A stretch of 64,000 nt of DNA, from NCBI GenBank assembly GCA_902765855.1, contig CACXBF010000001.1:428050-492049 (forward strand). The letters are read 5' to 3'. This document shows positions 43,854-53,000 of this stretch, piece by piece (the stretch's first letter is position 1; every line of letters begins with the position of its first letter). The notes beneath the pieces are model-generated. The model had not been told where the DNA came from and searched no databases. It saw nothing but the letters and a program-made list of their open reading frames with translations. The DNA is from an uncultured Ruminococcus sp. Its GTDB lineage: Bacteria > Bacillota > Clostridia > Oscillospirales > Acutalibacteraceae. The position numbers were made by a program, and so were the translations under genes.

Positions 43854-43919
43854 ATAAAATATTTTAAAATTAATAATTAAACAGTTTGTGGGTAAGCCCC
43901 ATAGAAAGGGTGGTTTTTA

Positions 43920-44681
43920 ATGATTATTTTACCTGCTATTGATATTAAAGATGGTGCTTGTGTTCGTCTATATAAGGGCGATTTTTCTACCGTTCATAAG
44001 GTCGCTGAAAATGCAGTTGATACTGCAAAAAGCTTTGCTGAGCAGGGTGCAAAATGGCTGCATATGGTAGACCTTGATGGTGCTAAGGACGGCGAAAGAA
44101 AAAATTCCAAAGTTATACTTGATGTCCGAAAGAATACTTCACTTCATATAGAAGTCGGCGGCGGTATTCGTGATATGGCTTCTATAGAGTATTATCTTAG
44201 CCAAGGCATAGACAGAGTTATTCTTGGTTCTGCGGCTGTTAAGAATCCGGAGCTTGTAAAAGAGGCTGTAAAGGAATACGGCGTAAAGATTGCCGTAGGA
44301 ATTGACGCACTCAACGGAATGGTTTCTGCTGAGGGCTGGACTGATACATCAGAAATCAGCTTTACAGAACTTGCAAAGCGTATGGAGCAAATTGGTGTAA
44401 GCTGTATTATTTTCACGGATATTTCTAAGGACGGTATGCTTTCAGGCCCTAATCTTAATCAGCTTGATGAGCTTAAAGCGGCTGTTTCTTGCAGAATTAT
44501 TGCTTCTGGCGGTGTCGCCAACCTCAAGGATATTATCAATCTTACTGACCTTGATGTTTATGGCGCAATCTGCGGAAAGTCGATTTATTCAGGAAGTCTT
44601 GATTTAAGAGCAGCTGTTGAAATTGCTCATGCTGCCGAAAACAAGGGAAAGGGTGCAAGCTATGACTACCAGCAATCTTGA
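43920..44681 (+). CDS. hisA: Phosphoribosylformimino-5-aminoimidazole carboxamide ribotide isomerase
   Basis: TIM barrel isomerase, 253 residues. [19 protein letters not shown] with catalytic Asp8, [20 protein letters not shown] with the second Asp near residue 130, and TDISKDGML are HisA features and distinguish it from HisF. AGAAAGGGTGG precedes the ATG. The last 20 bases overlap hisI. Confidence 0.96.
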   Translation: MIILPAIDIKDGACVRLYKGDFSTVHKVAENAVDTAKSFAEQGAKWLHMVDLDGAKDGERKNSKVILDVRKNTSLHIEVGGGIRDMASIEYYLSQGIDRVILGSAAVKNPELVKEAVKEYGVKIAVGIDALNGMVSAEGWTDTSEISFTELAKRMEQIGVSCIIFTDISKDGMLSGPNLNQLDELKAAVSCRIIASGGVANLKDIINLTDLDVYGAICGKSIYSGSLDLRAAVEIAHAAENKGKGASYDYQQS

Positions 44682-44994
44682 TTTTATAGAGGATTATTTT
44701 CAGAAATCTGAGCTTATTCCTGCGATAATTCAGGAAAAAGATACAGGAGAGGTTCTTATGCTTGCGTATATGAACCGTGAATCTATGCGTAAAACCTTTG
44801 AAACAGGCTATACATGGTTTTATAGTCGTTCAAGACAGGAACTTTGGAATAAAGGTGCAACTTCTGGACATCTTCAAAAGGTTATTTCTATCAAGGGTGA
44901 TTGCGATAAGGATACACTGCTTGTAACGGTTGAACAAACAGGAGCGGCTTGCCATACCGGAAGTCATAGCTGTTTCTTTAGGGATTTACTTTAA
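44662..44994 (+). CDS. hisI: Phosphoribosyl-AMP cyclohydrolase
   Basis: 110-residue single-domain enzyme. [34 protein letters not shown] and [11 protein letters not shown] provide the zinc and magnesium ligands. ATG 44662 gives the family start; the ORF could reach to 44617 inside hisA but would add residues foreign to the family. HisI and HisE are separate here, unlike the common HisIE fusion. Confidence 0.95.
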   Translation: MTTSNLDFIEDYFQKSELIPAIIQEKDTGEVLMLAYMNRESMRKTFETGYTWFYSRSRQELWNKGATSGHLQKVISIKGDCDKDTLLVTVEQTGAACHTGSHSCFFRDLL

Positions 44995-45016
44995 AATAAT
45001 GAGAGGTATGATTAAA

Positions 45017-45346
45017 ATGACAAACGATACATTAAAGGCACTTTATGAAACAATTCTTGACAGAAAATCCAATAAGCAAGAGGGGTCTTATACTTGCTAT
45101 CTTTTTGATAAGGGTTTAGATAAGATTCTTAAAAAGGTTGGCGAGGAATGTAGCGAAACAATTATTGCTGCAAAAAATGGCGATAATTCCGAAACAGTTC
45201 TCGAAATTTCAGACCTTATTTATCACCTTTTCGTTATGATGGTTGACCAAGGTATCGCCGTTGAAGATGTTATGGCAGAGCTTGATAAGAGAAGTAACAA
45301 GACCGGCAACCTCAAAAAATTTCATCAGGTAGACAAGAACACCTGA
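45017..45346 (+). CDS. hisE: Phosphoribosyl-ATP pyrophosphatase
   Basis: 109 residues of the MazG-like all-helical fold: KKVGEECSETIIAAKNGD (EExxE metal motif) and EISDLIYHLFVMM (ExxD). ATG 45017 is spaced from GAGAGG at 45001. Last gene of the operon as seen here. Confidence 0.95.
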   Translation: MTNDTLKALYETILDRKSNKQEGSYTCYLFDKGLDKILKKVGEECSETIIAAKNGDNSETVLEISDLIYHLFVMMVDQGIAVEDVMAELDKRSNKTGNLKKFHQVDKNT

Positions 45347-45420
45347 TTTTATAAAAGTTATAATAACACTTCTTTAAATGAAAAATAAAGAAAAAACAAA
45401 AAAATAATTTGATTTTAGCG

Positions 45421-45448
45421 ACACGCAGGATTATTTCTTGCGTGTTTC
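45421..45448 (+). terminator. Probable his-operon terminator
   Basis: ACACGCA (45421-45427) pairs with TGCGTGT (45439-45445), extendable by three pairs including one G-U, followed by a short T run. Confidence 0.5.
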
Positions 45449-45465
45449 TAAATATGGGGGATTTT

Positions 45466-46629
45466 ATGGATATAATAAATGCAAAAATTTTCACAATGAA
45501 TGATAAAGATACTATCGTAGAAAATGGCTATATAAAAATTAAAGATGGAAAAATTTTTGAAATAGGGGATATGCTAAGCTATGTTTCAAATGGTGATGAA
45601 TTTATAGATGCTGATGGTGCAAGTGCTTATCCGGGCTTTATAGACGGACATACGCACTTAGGTATGTTCGAGGACGGACTTTGCTTCGAGGGCGATGACG
45701 GAAATGAATCCACAGACCCGATTACACCACAGCTTCGTGCGATTGACGCTATAAATCCATTTGACCGAGGTTTTGAGGAGGCTTTAGAAGGCGGAATTAC
45801 AACTGTTCTGACAGGTCCGGGAAGTGCAAATCCGATTGCGGGACAATTTGCCGCAATCAAAACCTATGGTAAGCGTATCGACAAGATGATTATATCCGCT
45901 CCAGCGGCTATGAAGTTTGCACTTGGAGAAAATCCTAAGAGTGTTTATAACGATAAAAGTCAGATGCCTGTTACAAGAATGGCTACGGCGGCACTTATCC
46001 GAGAAACTTTATATAAGGCTAAACGCTATATGGAAGATAAAGCAAAGGCACAGGCTGATGACGAGCTTGACGAACCTGAATATGACGCAAAATGCGAGGC
46101 TTTGATTCCACTTTTAGAGAGAAAAATTCCTGCACATTTTCACGCGCACAGGGCAGATGATATTTTTACAGCGATACGCATTGCAAAGGAATTTAATCTT
46201 GATTTAGTATTAGTTCATGCAACAGAGGGATATATGATTCTTGACGAACTTAAAGAGGAAAATATTCCGGTTCTTGCAGGTCCTTATATGACGGATAGAA
46301 GTAAACCCGAATTAAAAAATCTGAGCAGAGCGGCAACTGGAATAATGAGCAACAATGGCATTAAGACTGCTATTATTACCGACCATCCGGAAACTCCGAT
46401 TCAATTTTTGCCATTGACGGCGGCTGTTGCAGTTCGTGAGGGTATGGACGAATATGACGCTATTCGTTCAATTACGTCAACTACGGCAAAAATTTGTAAA
46501 ATATATGACAGGGTAGGCTCAATAGAAGTCGGAAAAGATGCTGATATTGTACTCTTTAACGGTTCTCCACTTGATGTTATGAAAAAGCCAAAGGCTGTTA
46601 TAGCAGGAGGCAAGTTCATAAATTCGTAA
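45466..46629 (+). CDS. Amidohydrolase (imidazolonepropionase-like)
   Basis: 387-residue metal-dependent hydrolase. AYPGFIDGHTHLGMF (metal HxH), PAHFHAHRADD, LVHATEG, AIITDHPETP (metal Asp region) and the C-terminal GSIEVGKDADIVLFNGSPL are all characteristic. Substrate unknown; it follows the his operon, but that alone does not link it to histidine use. ATG 45466 has GGGGGA upstream; an alternative start at 45454 lies four codons earlier. Confidence 0.9.
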   Translation: MDIINAKIFTMNDKDTIVENGYIKIKDGKIFEIGDMLSYVSNGDEFIDADGASAYPGFIDGHTHLGMFEDGLCFEGDDGNESTDPITPQLRAIDAINPFDRGFEEALEGGITTVLTGPGSANPIAGQFAAIKTYGKRIDKMIISAPAAMKFALGENPKSVYNDKSQMPVTRMATAALIRETLYKAKRYMEDKAKAQADDELDEPEYDAKCEALIPLLERKIPAHFHAHRADDIFTAIRIAKEFNLDLVLVHATEGYMILDELKEENIPVLAGPYMTDRSKPELKNLSRAATGIMSNNGIKTAIITDHPETPIQFLPLTAAVAVREGMDEYDAIRSITSTTAKICKIYDRVGSIEVGKDADIVLFNGSPLDVMKKPKAVIAGGKFINS

Positions 46630-46693
46630 TTTATGATAAATTTAATAACATTCTGATAATTTTCAAAAAAATGCTTTTCTTTTTTTGTTTATT

Positions 46694-46703
46694 GTGATAT
46701 AAT
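46694..46703 (+). promoter_or_regulatory. Extended -10 promoter for hpf
   Basis: GTGA then TATAAT (46698-46703), 45 bp before the hpf start; the -35 region is T-rich without a clear hexamer. Confidence 0.5.
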
Positions 46704-46747
46704 TATCTTAGCAAAGGTCCTAATGATTAATCAAGGAGGCACTAAGT

Positions 46748-47287
46748 ATGAATGTTAATATCGTTGGAAGAAAGGTCACACTAAAAGACAATTTTAAAGA
46801 GCGTGTAAACAAGAAGCTCGGCAAATTTGAGCGTATTTTCAGTGAAGATGCAAATGCTACTGTTACTGTAACAGTTGAAAAGAATCGCCAAGTAGTCGAG
46901 GTTACTATTAGAGATAATGGAATGTTGTATCGTGCAGAAAGTTCAGCGTCAGAGATGAACGATGCACTCGACAGCGTTGTAGATATTTTAGGTGGTCAAA
47001 TCAGAAAGAATAAGGCTAAGCTTAGTAAGCGTTTGCGTGCTGATTCTATTGACCAATATTTCGCTCCGGTTGACGAAACAGATAGTGAAGCTATTGAGGA
47101 AGAATATAAGGTCGTCAGAACAAAGCGTTTTCCTGTTAAGCCACAAACTATTGATGAGGCTATTCTTGAGATGAACCTTATCGGACATCAATTCTATATG
47201 TTTAGAAATGGTGATACAAACGAAATCAATGTTGTTTATATAAGAAATGACGGCACATATGGACTTCTTGAACCAGATGCTGGTTAA
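46748..47287 (+). CDS. hpf: Long-form ribosome hibernation promoting factor
   Basis: 179 residues. The N-terminal RaiA domain (MNVNIVGRKVTLKDNFKERVNKKLGKFER) binds the 30S decoding centre; the C-terminal domain (VVRTKRFPVKPQTIDEAILEMNLIGHQFYMFRN) drives 100S dimer formation. This long form is standard in Firmicutes. CAAGGAGG precedes the ATG. Monocistronic between a promoter and a terminator. Confidence 0.96.
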   Translation: MNVNIVGRKVTLKDNFKERVNKKLGKFERIFSEDANATVTVTVEKNRQVVEVTIRDNGMLYRAESSASEMNDALDSVVDILGGQIRKNKAKLSKRLRADSIDQYFAPVDETDSEAIEEEYKVVRTKRFPVKPQTIDEAILEMNLIGHQFYMFRNGDTNEINVVYIRNDGTYGLLEPDAG

Positions 47288-47305
47288 TAAAATTTAAACT
47301 CAATG

Positions 47306-47340
47306 AATGGAGCAGTTCATTTTGTACTGCTCCATTTCAT
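47306..47340 (+). terminator. Rho-independent terminator of hpf
   Basis: AATGGAGCAGT (47306-47316) pairs with ACTGCTCCATT (47326-47336), 9-nt loop. Confidence 0.8.
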
Positions 47341-47430
47341 TTGTAATAATTGATACTTGAATATTGCATAAAATTATGTTAAAATAATAAAAATAATCTA
47401 TAAAATTTTACACTAATAGAGGTGAGAAAT

Positions 47431-47826
47431 TTGAGAATTCACGAATCTGCAGAAAATTATCTCGAAACTATACTAATGTTGAGAATTAAAAATCCTTATG
47501 TTCGTTCTATTGATATTGCAAACGAGCTTGGTTTCTCAAAACCAAGCGTCAGTGTCGCTATGAAAAATCTTCGTGAGAATGGCTATGTTAATGTTGACGG
47601 TGACGGATATATAACCCTTACTGATAAGGGCAAAAAGATTGCTGAAACTATGTATGAGCGTCATAAGTGGATTTCTACTTGGCTTATGCGCCTTGGTGTA
47701 AATGAGAAAACTGCTGTTGAGGACGCTTGCAGAATAGAGCATGTTATAAGTGCAGAAACCTTTGAAGCTATTAAAGGCTTTACAAAGGAATTTATGTCTA
47801 AAGCAAATATTAAAAATGATGACTAA
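47431..47826 (+). CDS. DtxR/MntR family metal-dependent transcriptional regulator
   Basis: 131 residues. The start RIHESAENYLETILML and winged helix IDIANELGFSKPSVSVAMKNLRENGYV are the DtxR family DNA-binding domain, followed by the metal-binding/dimer domain with ERHKWISTWLMRLGV and ACRIEHVIS. No SH3 domain, as in MntR. Iron or manganese is the usual corepressor. The start is TTG 47431 just after AGAGGTGAG; the GTG at 47422 lies in the ribosome site. A good candidate to bind the TTAG..CTAA palindromes at 11.0-11.2 kb and 48.66 kb. Confidence 0.92.
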   Translation: MRIHESAENYLETILMLRIKNPYVRSIDIANELGFSKPSVSVAMKNLRENGYVNVDGDGYITLTDKGKKIAETMYERHKWISTWLMRLGVNEKTAVEDACRIEHVISAETFEAIKGFTKEFMSKANIKNDD

Positions 47827-47828
47827 AT

Positions 47829-47866
47829 AAAAATGCTTGCAGAGTTGATTTTCTGCAAGCATTTTT
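47829..47866. terminator. Bidirectional terminator
   Basis: AAAAATGCTTGCAGA (47829-47843) pairs with TCTGCAAGCATTTTT (47852-47866), between convergent genes. Confidence 0.9.
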
Positions 47867-47867
47867 G

Positions 47868-48629
47868 TTACTTTCTTTTTGTTACAAGCTGTATCGGTAG
47901 GGCAAAGAGGATTGCTCCGCCGACCATATTCCCAAGTGTTACGAATATAAAATTGTTTATTACTTCTTGTGTTGGAAGTCCGCCGAGCAAGAAACCTGAT
48001 ACGGTAAAAATTCCCATATTTGCTATGCAGTGTTCAAAACCTGCAATGACAAAGGCGGTTATTATACAGAACATAATGACAAGCTTTCCGCTTTCAGTTT
48101 TCATTCTTGTGCCAATGAATACCGCAAGGCATACAAGATAGTTACAAAGTATTCCGCGGATAAATAATGTCAAAGGGTCAAGCTCTAATTTTCCCGGTAT
48201 GATTGCTGAATAGTAATCAGTTAATATTCCGCTTGCACAACCGCTTAAAACTAATAATCCACCAATGATAAATGTTCCTATAAAGTTTCCTATATAGCTC
48301 ATACCCCAGATTCTTAAAGCACTGCCAAACTTTACTTTTTTGTTATAAAGCCCAAAAGCCATAGTCATATTGTTGCCTGTGAAAAGGTCACCGCCAACAA
48401 AGACTATAAGTACGATTGCTATTGGAAACAAGATCGAACCAAGAAACTTTGAAAGTTCAGGAGAACTTTTGTAAAAAACCGCAGCGGTGATATTAGATAG
48501 GATAATTGCAACATCAATGAAAAAACCTGCGATAATTGCTGAAGTCATATATCTAAGCGGAGAATTTTTCGACATATCGCTTTTTTTGACAGCAGCATCA
48601 CATAATGAGTCTATTTCTTTACTAAACAA
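47868..48629 (-). CDS. Formate/nitrite transporter family channel
   Basis: 253 residues with six membrane helices. FVGGDLFTGNNMTMAFG (omega-loop region), GILCNYLVCLAVFIG and the FEHCIANM motif with the central His are FNT marks. It moves formate, nitrite or hydrosulfide as acid or anion; formate is the likely cargo in a fermenter. The start is TTG 48629, six bases after GAAGGG. The operator-like dyad just downstream of its promoter suggests control by the adjacent regulator. Confidence 0.92.
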   Translation of the reverse strand: MFSKEIDSLCDAAVKKSDMSKNSPLRYMTSAIIAGFFIDVAIILSNITAAVFYKSSPELSKFLGSILFPIAIVLIVFVGGDLFTGNNMTMAFGLYNKKVKFGSALRIWGMSYIGNFIGTFIIGGLLVLSGCASGILTDYYSAIIPGKLELDPLTLFIRGILCNYLVCLAVFIGTRMKTESGKLVIMFCIITAFVIAGFEHCIANMGIFTVSGFLLGGLPTQEVINNFIFVTLGNMVGGAILFALPIQLVTKRK

Positions 48630-48651
48630 GCTGAACCCTTCTTTACTTTTT

Positions 48652-48703
48652 ATAGGTTAAACAAACCAAACTATATTATAATAAATCGTTCGCCAAAATA
48701 CAA
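48652..48703 (-). promoter_or_regulatory. Promoter of the FNT gene with DtxR-type box at the start site
   Basis: On the minus strand TTGTAT (48703-48698), 17 bp, TATAAT (48680-48675), then TTTGTTTAACCTAT (48665-48652), which matches the 11.19-kb box TTAGTTTAACCTAA at 12 of 14 positions. The geometry is like promoter P2 at 11.14 kb. Confidence 0.5.
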
Positions 48704-48886
48704 CTATTTTTGCCTATTTTATTATATTGAAAGAATTTTTTACTAAAAGATTTGAATTGTTTTGTTTTTATATAATTGTAATTGATTATTTAGAAAAAAC
48801 TGTTATTTTGATAATTGACCTAAAAGATTTGGTACTATATAATAGCAATGTTGTTTTTAATTAGAGAAGTGTTAAGAGGTGCTTTT

Positions 48887-49447
48887 ATGACCTTAGGAAG
48901 ACCAGTAGCATTTTTTTCTGGAATAGTGGCTTTAATTTTTTGGATAATTGTTTCTTGCATAACTAAAAAAGATCGTTCTAAAAAGATACTGATTTCGTTA
49001 TTTATTGTATATATGACGGTTGTAGTTTCAATTACAATTTTTCCGCTAATTATTGACCCAGAGCTAATGCCTATAAATGATAGAAGTATAATTTTAGTTC
49101 CATTTTCAACGATTACAAATCTTCTTGAAAATGCTACATTATGGACTATAGTTTTACAAATTATAGGAAATATAATTATGACAATTCCTTATGGAATTTT
49201 TATACCGTTTATGGTTAAGAGGAAAAGATGGTATAATTATTTAGTGTATACTTTGATATTTCCGCTTGCTATTGAATTGACACAGCTTATAATTTGTATA
49301 TCAACTAATAGTTTTTATCGCACTGTTGATATTGATGATGTTATATTAAATTCGATTGGAATTATTATCGGATATGGGATATATAAAATCTTACCTAAGT
49401 TTGTAAAAGAATACTTTGAAAATAATAATACAGAGAAAAATTCATAA
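48887..49447 (+). CDS. VanZ-like membrane protein
   Basis: 186 residues with about five membrane helices. FRTVDIDDVILNSIGIIIGYGIY-type C-terminus (here YRTVDIDDVILN) and the NIIMTIPYGIFIPF helix are VanZ-family features; the family includes teicoplanin-resistance VanZ but most members are of unknown role. ATG 48887 follows AAGAGGTG by six bases; the ATG at 48848 lacks a site. Confidence 0.82.
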   Translation: MTLGRPVAFFSGIVALIFWIIVSCITKKDRSKKILISLFIVYMTVVVSITIFPLIIDPELMPINDRSIILVPFSTITNLLENATLWTIVLQIIGNIIMTIPYGIFIPFMVKRKRWYNYLVYTLIFPLAIELTQLIICISTNSFYRTVDIDDVILNSIGIIIGYGIYKILPKFVKEYFENNNTEKNS

Positions 49448-49468
49448 AAATGTTAGCTTGATAAAAAA

Positions 49469-49530
49469 TTAAAAGTTTCGCTCGAGCCTTTTCTACACCA
49501 GCTTTGCTGGTGAAAGTTGCTCGTAGATCA
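49469..49530 (-). repeat. Hairpin-chain repeat, copy D4 (inverted)
   Basis: Reads AAAAGTTTCGCTCGAGCC on the plus strand, the reverse of the end of D2, followed by the hairpin CACCAGC-ttt-GCTGGTG (49496-49512) and GCTCGTAG. Confidence 0.65.
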
Positions 49531-49581
49531 AGGGCGAAGCCATTGTCGACGTCCGCAGACGGCGAAATACTTTATACTTCA

Positions 49582-49653
49582 CAAAGCGTAGGAGGATAGA
49601 AAAACATTCCACCGGAATGTTTTTTGTAGGGAATCCTCGCAGAGGGTGACCTG
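49582..49653 (+). repeat. Conserved 70-bp intergenic module, copy C2
   Basis: Second copy of the module at 24135-24205; here the stem ACATTCC-acc-GGAATGT is perfect (in C1 it is degraded). Flanks GTAGGAGGATAG, TCCTCGCAGAGG and GACCTG are shared with small changes. Confidence 0.65.
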
Positions 49654-49683
49654 TTTAACTGACGTTGATATTAAAAGAAAAAT

Positions 49684-49790
49684 AGCGGCGAATTTTATCC
49701 GCCGCTTAGTAGAGTAAAGAATGTTAAAGGCTTTGCCCTTAAAACCCACGAGGGACTTCGTCCCTCGACCCTGCAAGTTTTTAATTGTCT
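49684..49790 (+). repeat. Hairpin-chain repeat, copy D3
   Basis: AGCGGCG/CGCCGCT (49684-49706), AAAGGC/GCCCTT, GAGGGAC-ttc-GTCCCTC, then GACCCTGCAAG and TTTTTAATTGTCTTA. The spacers are nearly identical to D1. Confidence 0.72.
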
Positions 49791-49800
49791 TAAAGAATTT

Positions 49801-49940
49801 GCTAACTAATCGGTAGATTAGTCCTCCGCGTAAATAAACCTCCCTAACTCATTGCGAGCGAGACTTGTCGAGCGATTACGCAACTTGGGAGCGGCGGCTC
49901 GCCGCCTTGAGGGAAATTTTTAATCGTCTTAGGAAAATTT
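49801..49940 (+). repeat. Modular intergenic repeat, copy U4 (tandem unit 1)
   Basis: TAATCGGTAGATTAG, CCTCCGCGT, GCGAGCGAGACTTGTCGAGC-GATTACGC, palindrome GGCGGC-tc-GCCGCC and GGGAAATTTTTAATCGTCTTAG. The following 102 bp (49941 on) repeat its start with only a handful of changes, giving a 140-bp period. Confidence 0.85.
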
Positions 49941-50045
49941 GCTAACTAATCGGTAGATTAGTCCTCCGCGTGAATAAACCTCCCTAACTTATTGCGAGCG
50001 AGACTTGTCGAGCGATTACGCGACTTGGGAGCGGCGGCTCGCTGC
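49941..50045 (+). repeat. Modular intergenic repeat, copy U5 (tandem unit 2, truncated)
   Basis: Nearly identical to 49801-49902; ends at GGCGGCTCGCTGC, where the ABC gene's terminator begins. The gap 49448-50095 contains only these repeats and that terminator. Confidence 0.85.
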
Positions 50046-50046
50046 G

Positions 50047-50082
50047 AAAAATGACTTACTCGAAAACGGGTAAGTCATTTTT
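50047..50082 (-). terminator. Terminator of the ABC exporter operon
   Basis: AAAAATGACTTAC (50047-50059) pairs with GTAAGTCATTTTT (50070-50082), just past the permease stop on the minus strand. Confidence 0.85.
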
Positions 50083-50095
50083 GTTATTTGAGAGG

Positions 50096-53000
50096 TTATT
50101 CAACAGATTTCAGAGATTCGACCATATCTATTTTTTTCATCTTGCGATACATTATGATATTTACTATTGCTGAGAATACCGCTGTTAGTACAAAACCCCA
50201 TACAAAGCTCATTGGATTATTTTCTTTAGAGAACATAACCATATCCATCTGAATAGTTTCTACAACAAATTTTGTGAATACTGAACCTAAGAGAAGTCCG
50301 ACTATTGCACCTACTATTGTAAGAACTATATTCTCGCGATAGATATATGCCGCAGTTTCTCCATTATAGAATCCAAGCACTTTGATAGTAGCAATTTCTC
50401 TGACACGCTCTGCGATATTGATATTTGTAAGGTTATAGAGAACAACTGTTGCTAAAGCACCTGCACAAATGATTAGTACAAGAACGATAACATTCAATGA
50501 TTGAAGCATATCATCAACAGACGAGATAATATCAGAAACAAAGCTTATTGTAATAATATTATCATTTTTCATCCATTTAGTTGCGAGAGAACTTTCAAGC
50601 TCACTATTTGTATTGTTTATCTGAGCATAAATGGTGTTATATCGAATATTATTTCCTGTGATTTGCTCATAATAACTGGGCATCATATAGATATAGTTGC
50701 TTGCATAGTTTTCAGTAATGCCTGTGATTGTAACCTCGTAAGGTTCATCAGATATAAGCATTGTGAATTTATCGCCTATGCCTACACCAAGTATATCTGA
50801 CATACGCTCAGTTACTACAACGCCTTTGTTTGTGAGTTCAACAGGTGTTTTATTAACACGAGTTCTTAGGTCAATAAGCTTTTTGAAATCTTCATTATTT
50901 TGTGGAATTATACAGCTGAGTTCAAGCTGTTTCTTTGAAGAATCTACATAAGCTTTTGTACTGCTTGTGTTACTTGCGAGTATAGTTGAGAAGTTCTTGT
51001 CTTTTGAAAGTTCATCAAGTAGAGGCTTGCACTTCTCATAGCGTTCAGATTCTTTAAGTGCCATAACCGCACTGTATTTTGTAATATCTCCGAACTGCTT
51101 TTCTGCAACAACTGAAATAGATGCTTTCAATCCAAAACCGGCAACTATAAGTGCTGTACAGCCTGCAACACCTATAACTGTCATAAGGAATCTTGCTTTA
51201 TATCTGAAAAGATTTCTTGCTGTAACTTTAGATGTGAAGTTGATATGCTTCCATATGAATGGCATCTTTTCAAGAAGAATACGCTTGCCTGGTTTAGGTG
51301 CTTTAGGTCGCATAAGAGTTGCGGCATTAAGTTTTAATTCCTTTACACAAGTGAATATTGCGACTGCACAGGTTGCGATTATAGCAACGGCTGATGATAT
51401 TAACACAACTCCATAATCTACTGAAAGGTGCATTTCTGGGAGAGTATAAAGTATGCCGTAGGTTTGAACTATAATTCTTGGCAGTGTCGCAATACCTATG
51501 AGCGAACCTATGATACTTCCTAAGATAGCCGCAATAGCAGCATATAGGAAATATTTCATTATAATTGAGAACGGAGTGTAGCCAAGTGCTTTTAGTGTAC
51601 CGATTTCTGTTCGGCGTTCCTCGACAAGTCTTGTCATAGTTGTAATGCAGACAAGAACAGCAACTATAAGGAAGAATACAGGGAATACAACGGCAACGGA
51701 GTTGACTCTTTCGGCGTCTTCTCCAAGTCCTGAATAGCCCTTGTTGTCATCTCTGTTATATACATACCATTTATATTTAGGAATATCTGCGATTTTATCC
51801 TCTGCATCTTTGATTTTTTCTTCGCCCTCAGCGAGCTTTTCTTCGGCTTCTTTTTTGCCTGATTCATATTCAGACTTACCCGCATCAATTTTCTTTTGAC
51901 CGGCTGTTTTTTGAGTTTCAAGCTCTGTTTTTCCTGCGGCGAGTTTTTCTTCTCCGTCAGATATTTCTTGCTCGGCATCTTTGAATTTTGCTTCGGCAGA
52001 AAGTTTTTGAATTTGAAGTTCAAGCTTGCCTTCACGAAGTTCACTTTCTGCACTTGTGATTTTATCCTTGGCGGCATCTAAAGTAGCCTTACCTTCACTG
52101 CTCTTTGTATCAAGTTCTTTTTGAGCAGAATCAAGCTTTTGTTTAGCCTCCGCAAGCTTTTTTTCGCCGTCATTGAGTTGTTTCTTGCCAGCTTCGTATT
52201 GAGCTAAACCCTCATCATATTGCTTTTGGTATTCAGCAATTTTTGTTTCAAGCTCTTTGATTTTCTGTTTTTGTGAATCCGTGAGATATTCCTCCGGAAT
52301 TTTTTTCAAAACATCTAAAGAAGCATTGGCAACAGTTAGAAGTGTATCAAGGTTGTTAAGCTGTTCCTTTGCGTCATTTAGTTTTTCCTCGGCTTGAGGT
52401 TTGGTTTCGTAGGTAAATTTATTATATTGTTCCTGATATTCAGAATTAGCAGTATCAATTTTTTGCTGGGCTGCTTTGATTTCTTTGTTATACTTATCAA
52501 GTCCGTCCTGATATTCTTGCTTGCCATTTTTAAGCTGTTCTTCACCGTCTTTAAGTTTTTTTTCAGCGGCGGCGATTTGCTCATTATAAGTTTTCTTAGA
52601 GGACTCAAGTTCTGCTTTGCCGTCTTTTAGCTTTTGTTCGTTTTCTTTGATTTCTTTTTCAGCGGCGGCAATTTTTTCATCAAACTCTTTTTGTCCGTCA
52701 TCTAATTTTTTCTTAGCGTCTGCAAGCTGTTGTTCTGCTTCGGCTTTTTTATCAGAATATTCTTTTTTAGCATCGGCTAATTTCTTTTTAGCGTCTGCGA
52801 GAGTGCCTGAGTTAAAGCGTTCTGCGGCATCTTTTGAGAGATTCTCAAAAGTAGTGGTTTCGTCCTTAATCATATTTTTATAATCGTCGGAAATCGCTGA
52901 ATATCCACTGGCAGATGCCTTTGTTTTGACATAAAGCTCGGTATATTTTTCATATGCGAAATCTTCCGCAGGAATCATTGCAAAAAATGAAATTGTTCCG

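Noticed and set aside
49801-50045. Possible CRISPR array
   Set aside because: Only two units, each over 100 bp, with no spacer-repeat pattern and no cas genes in the window.
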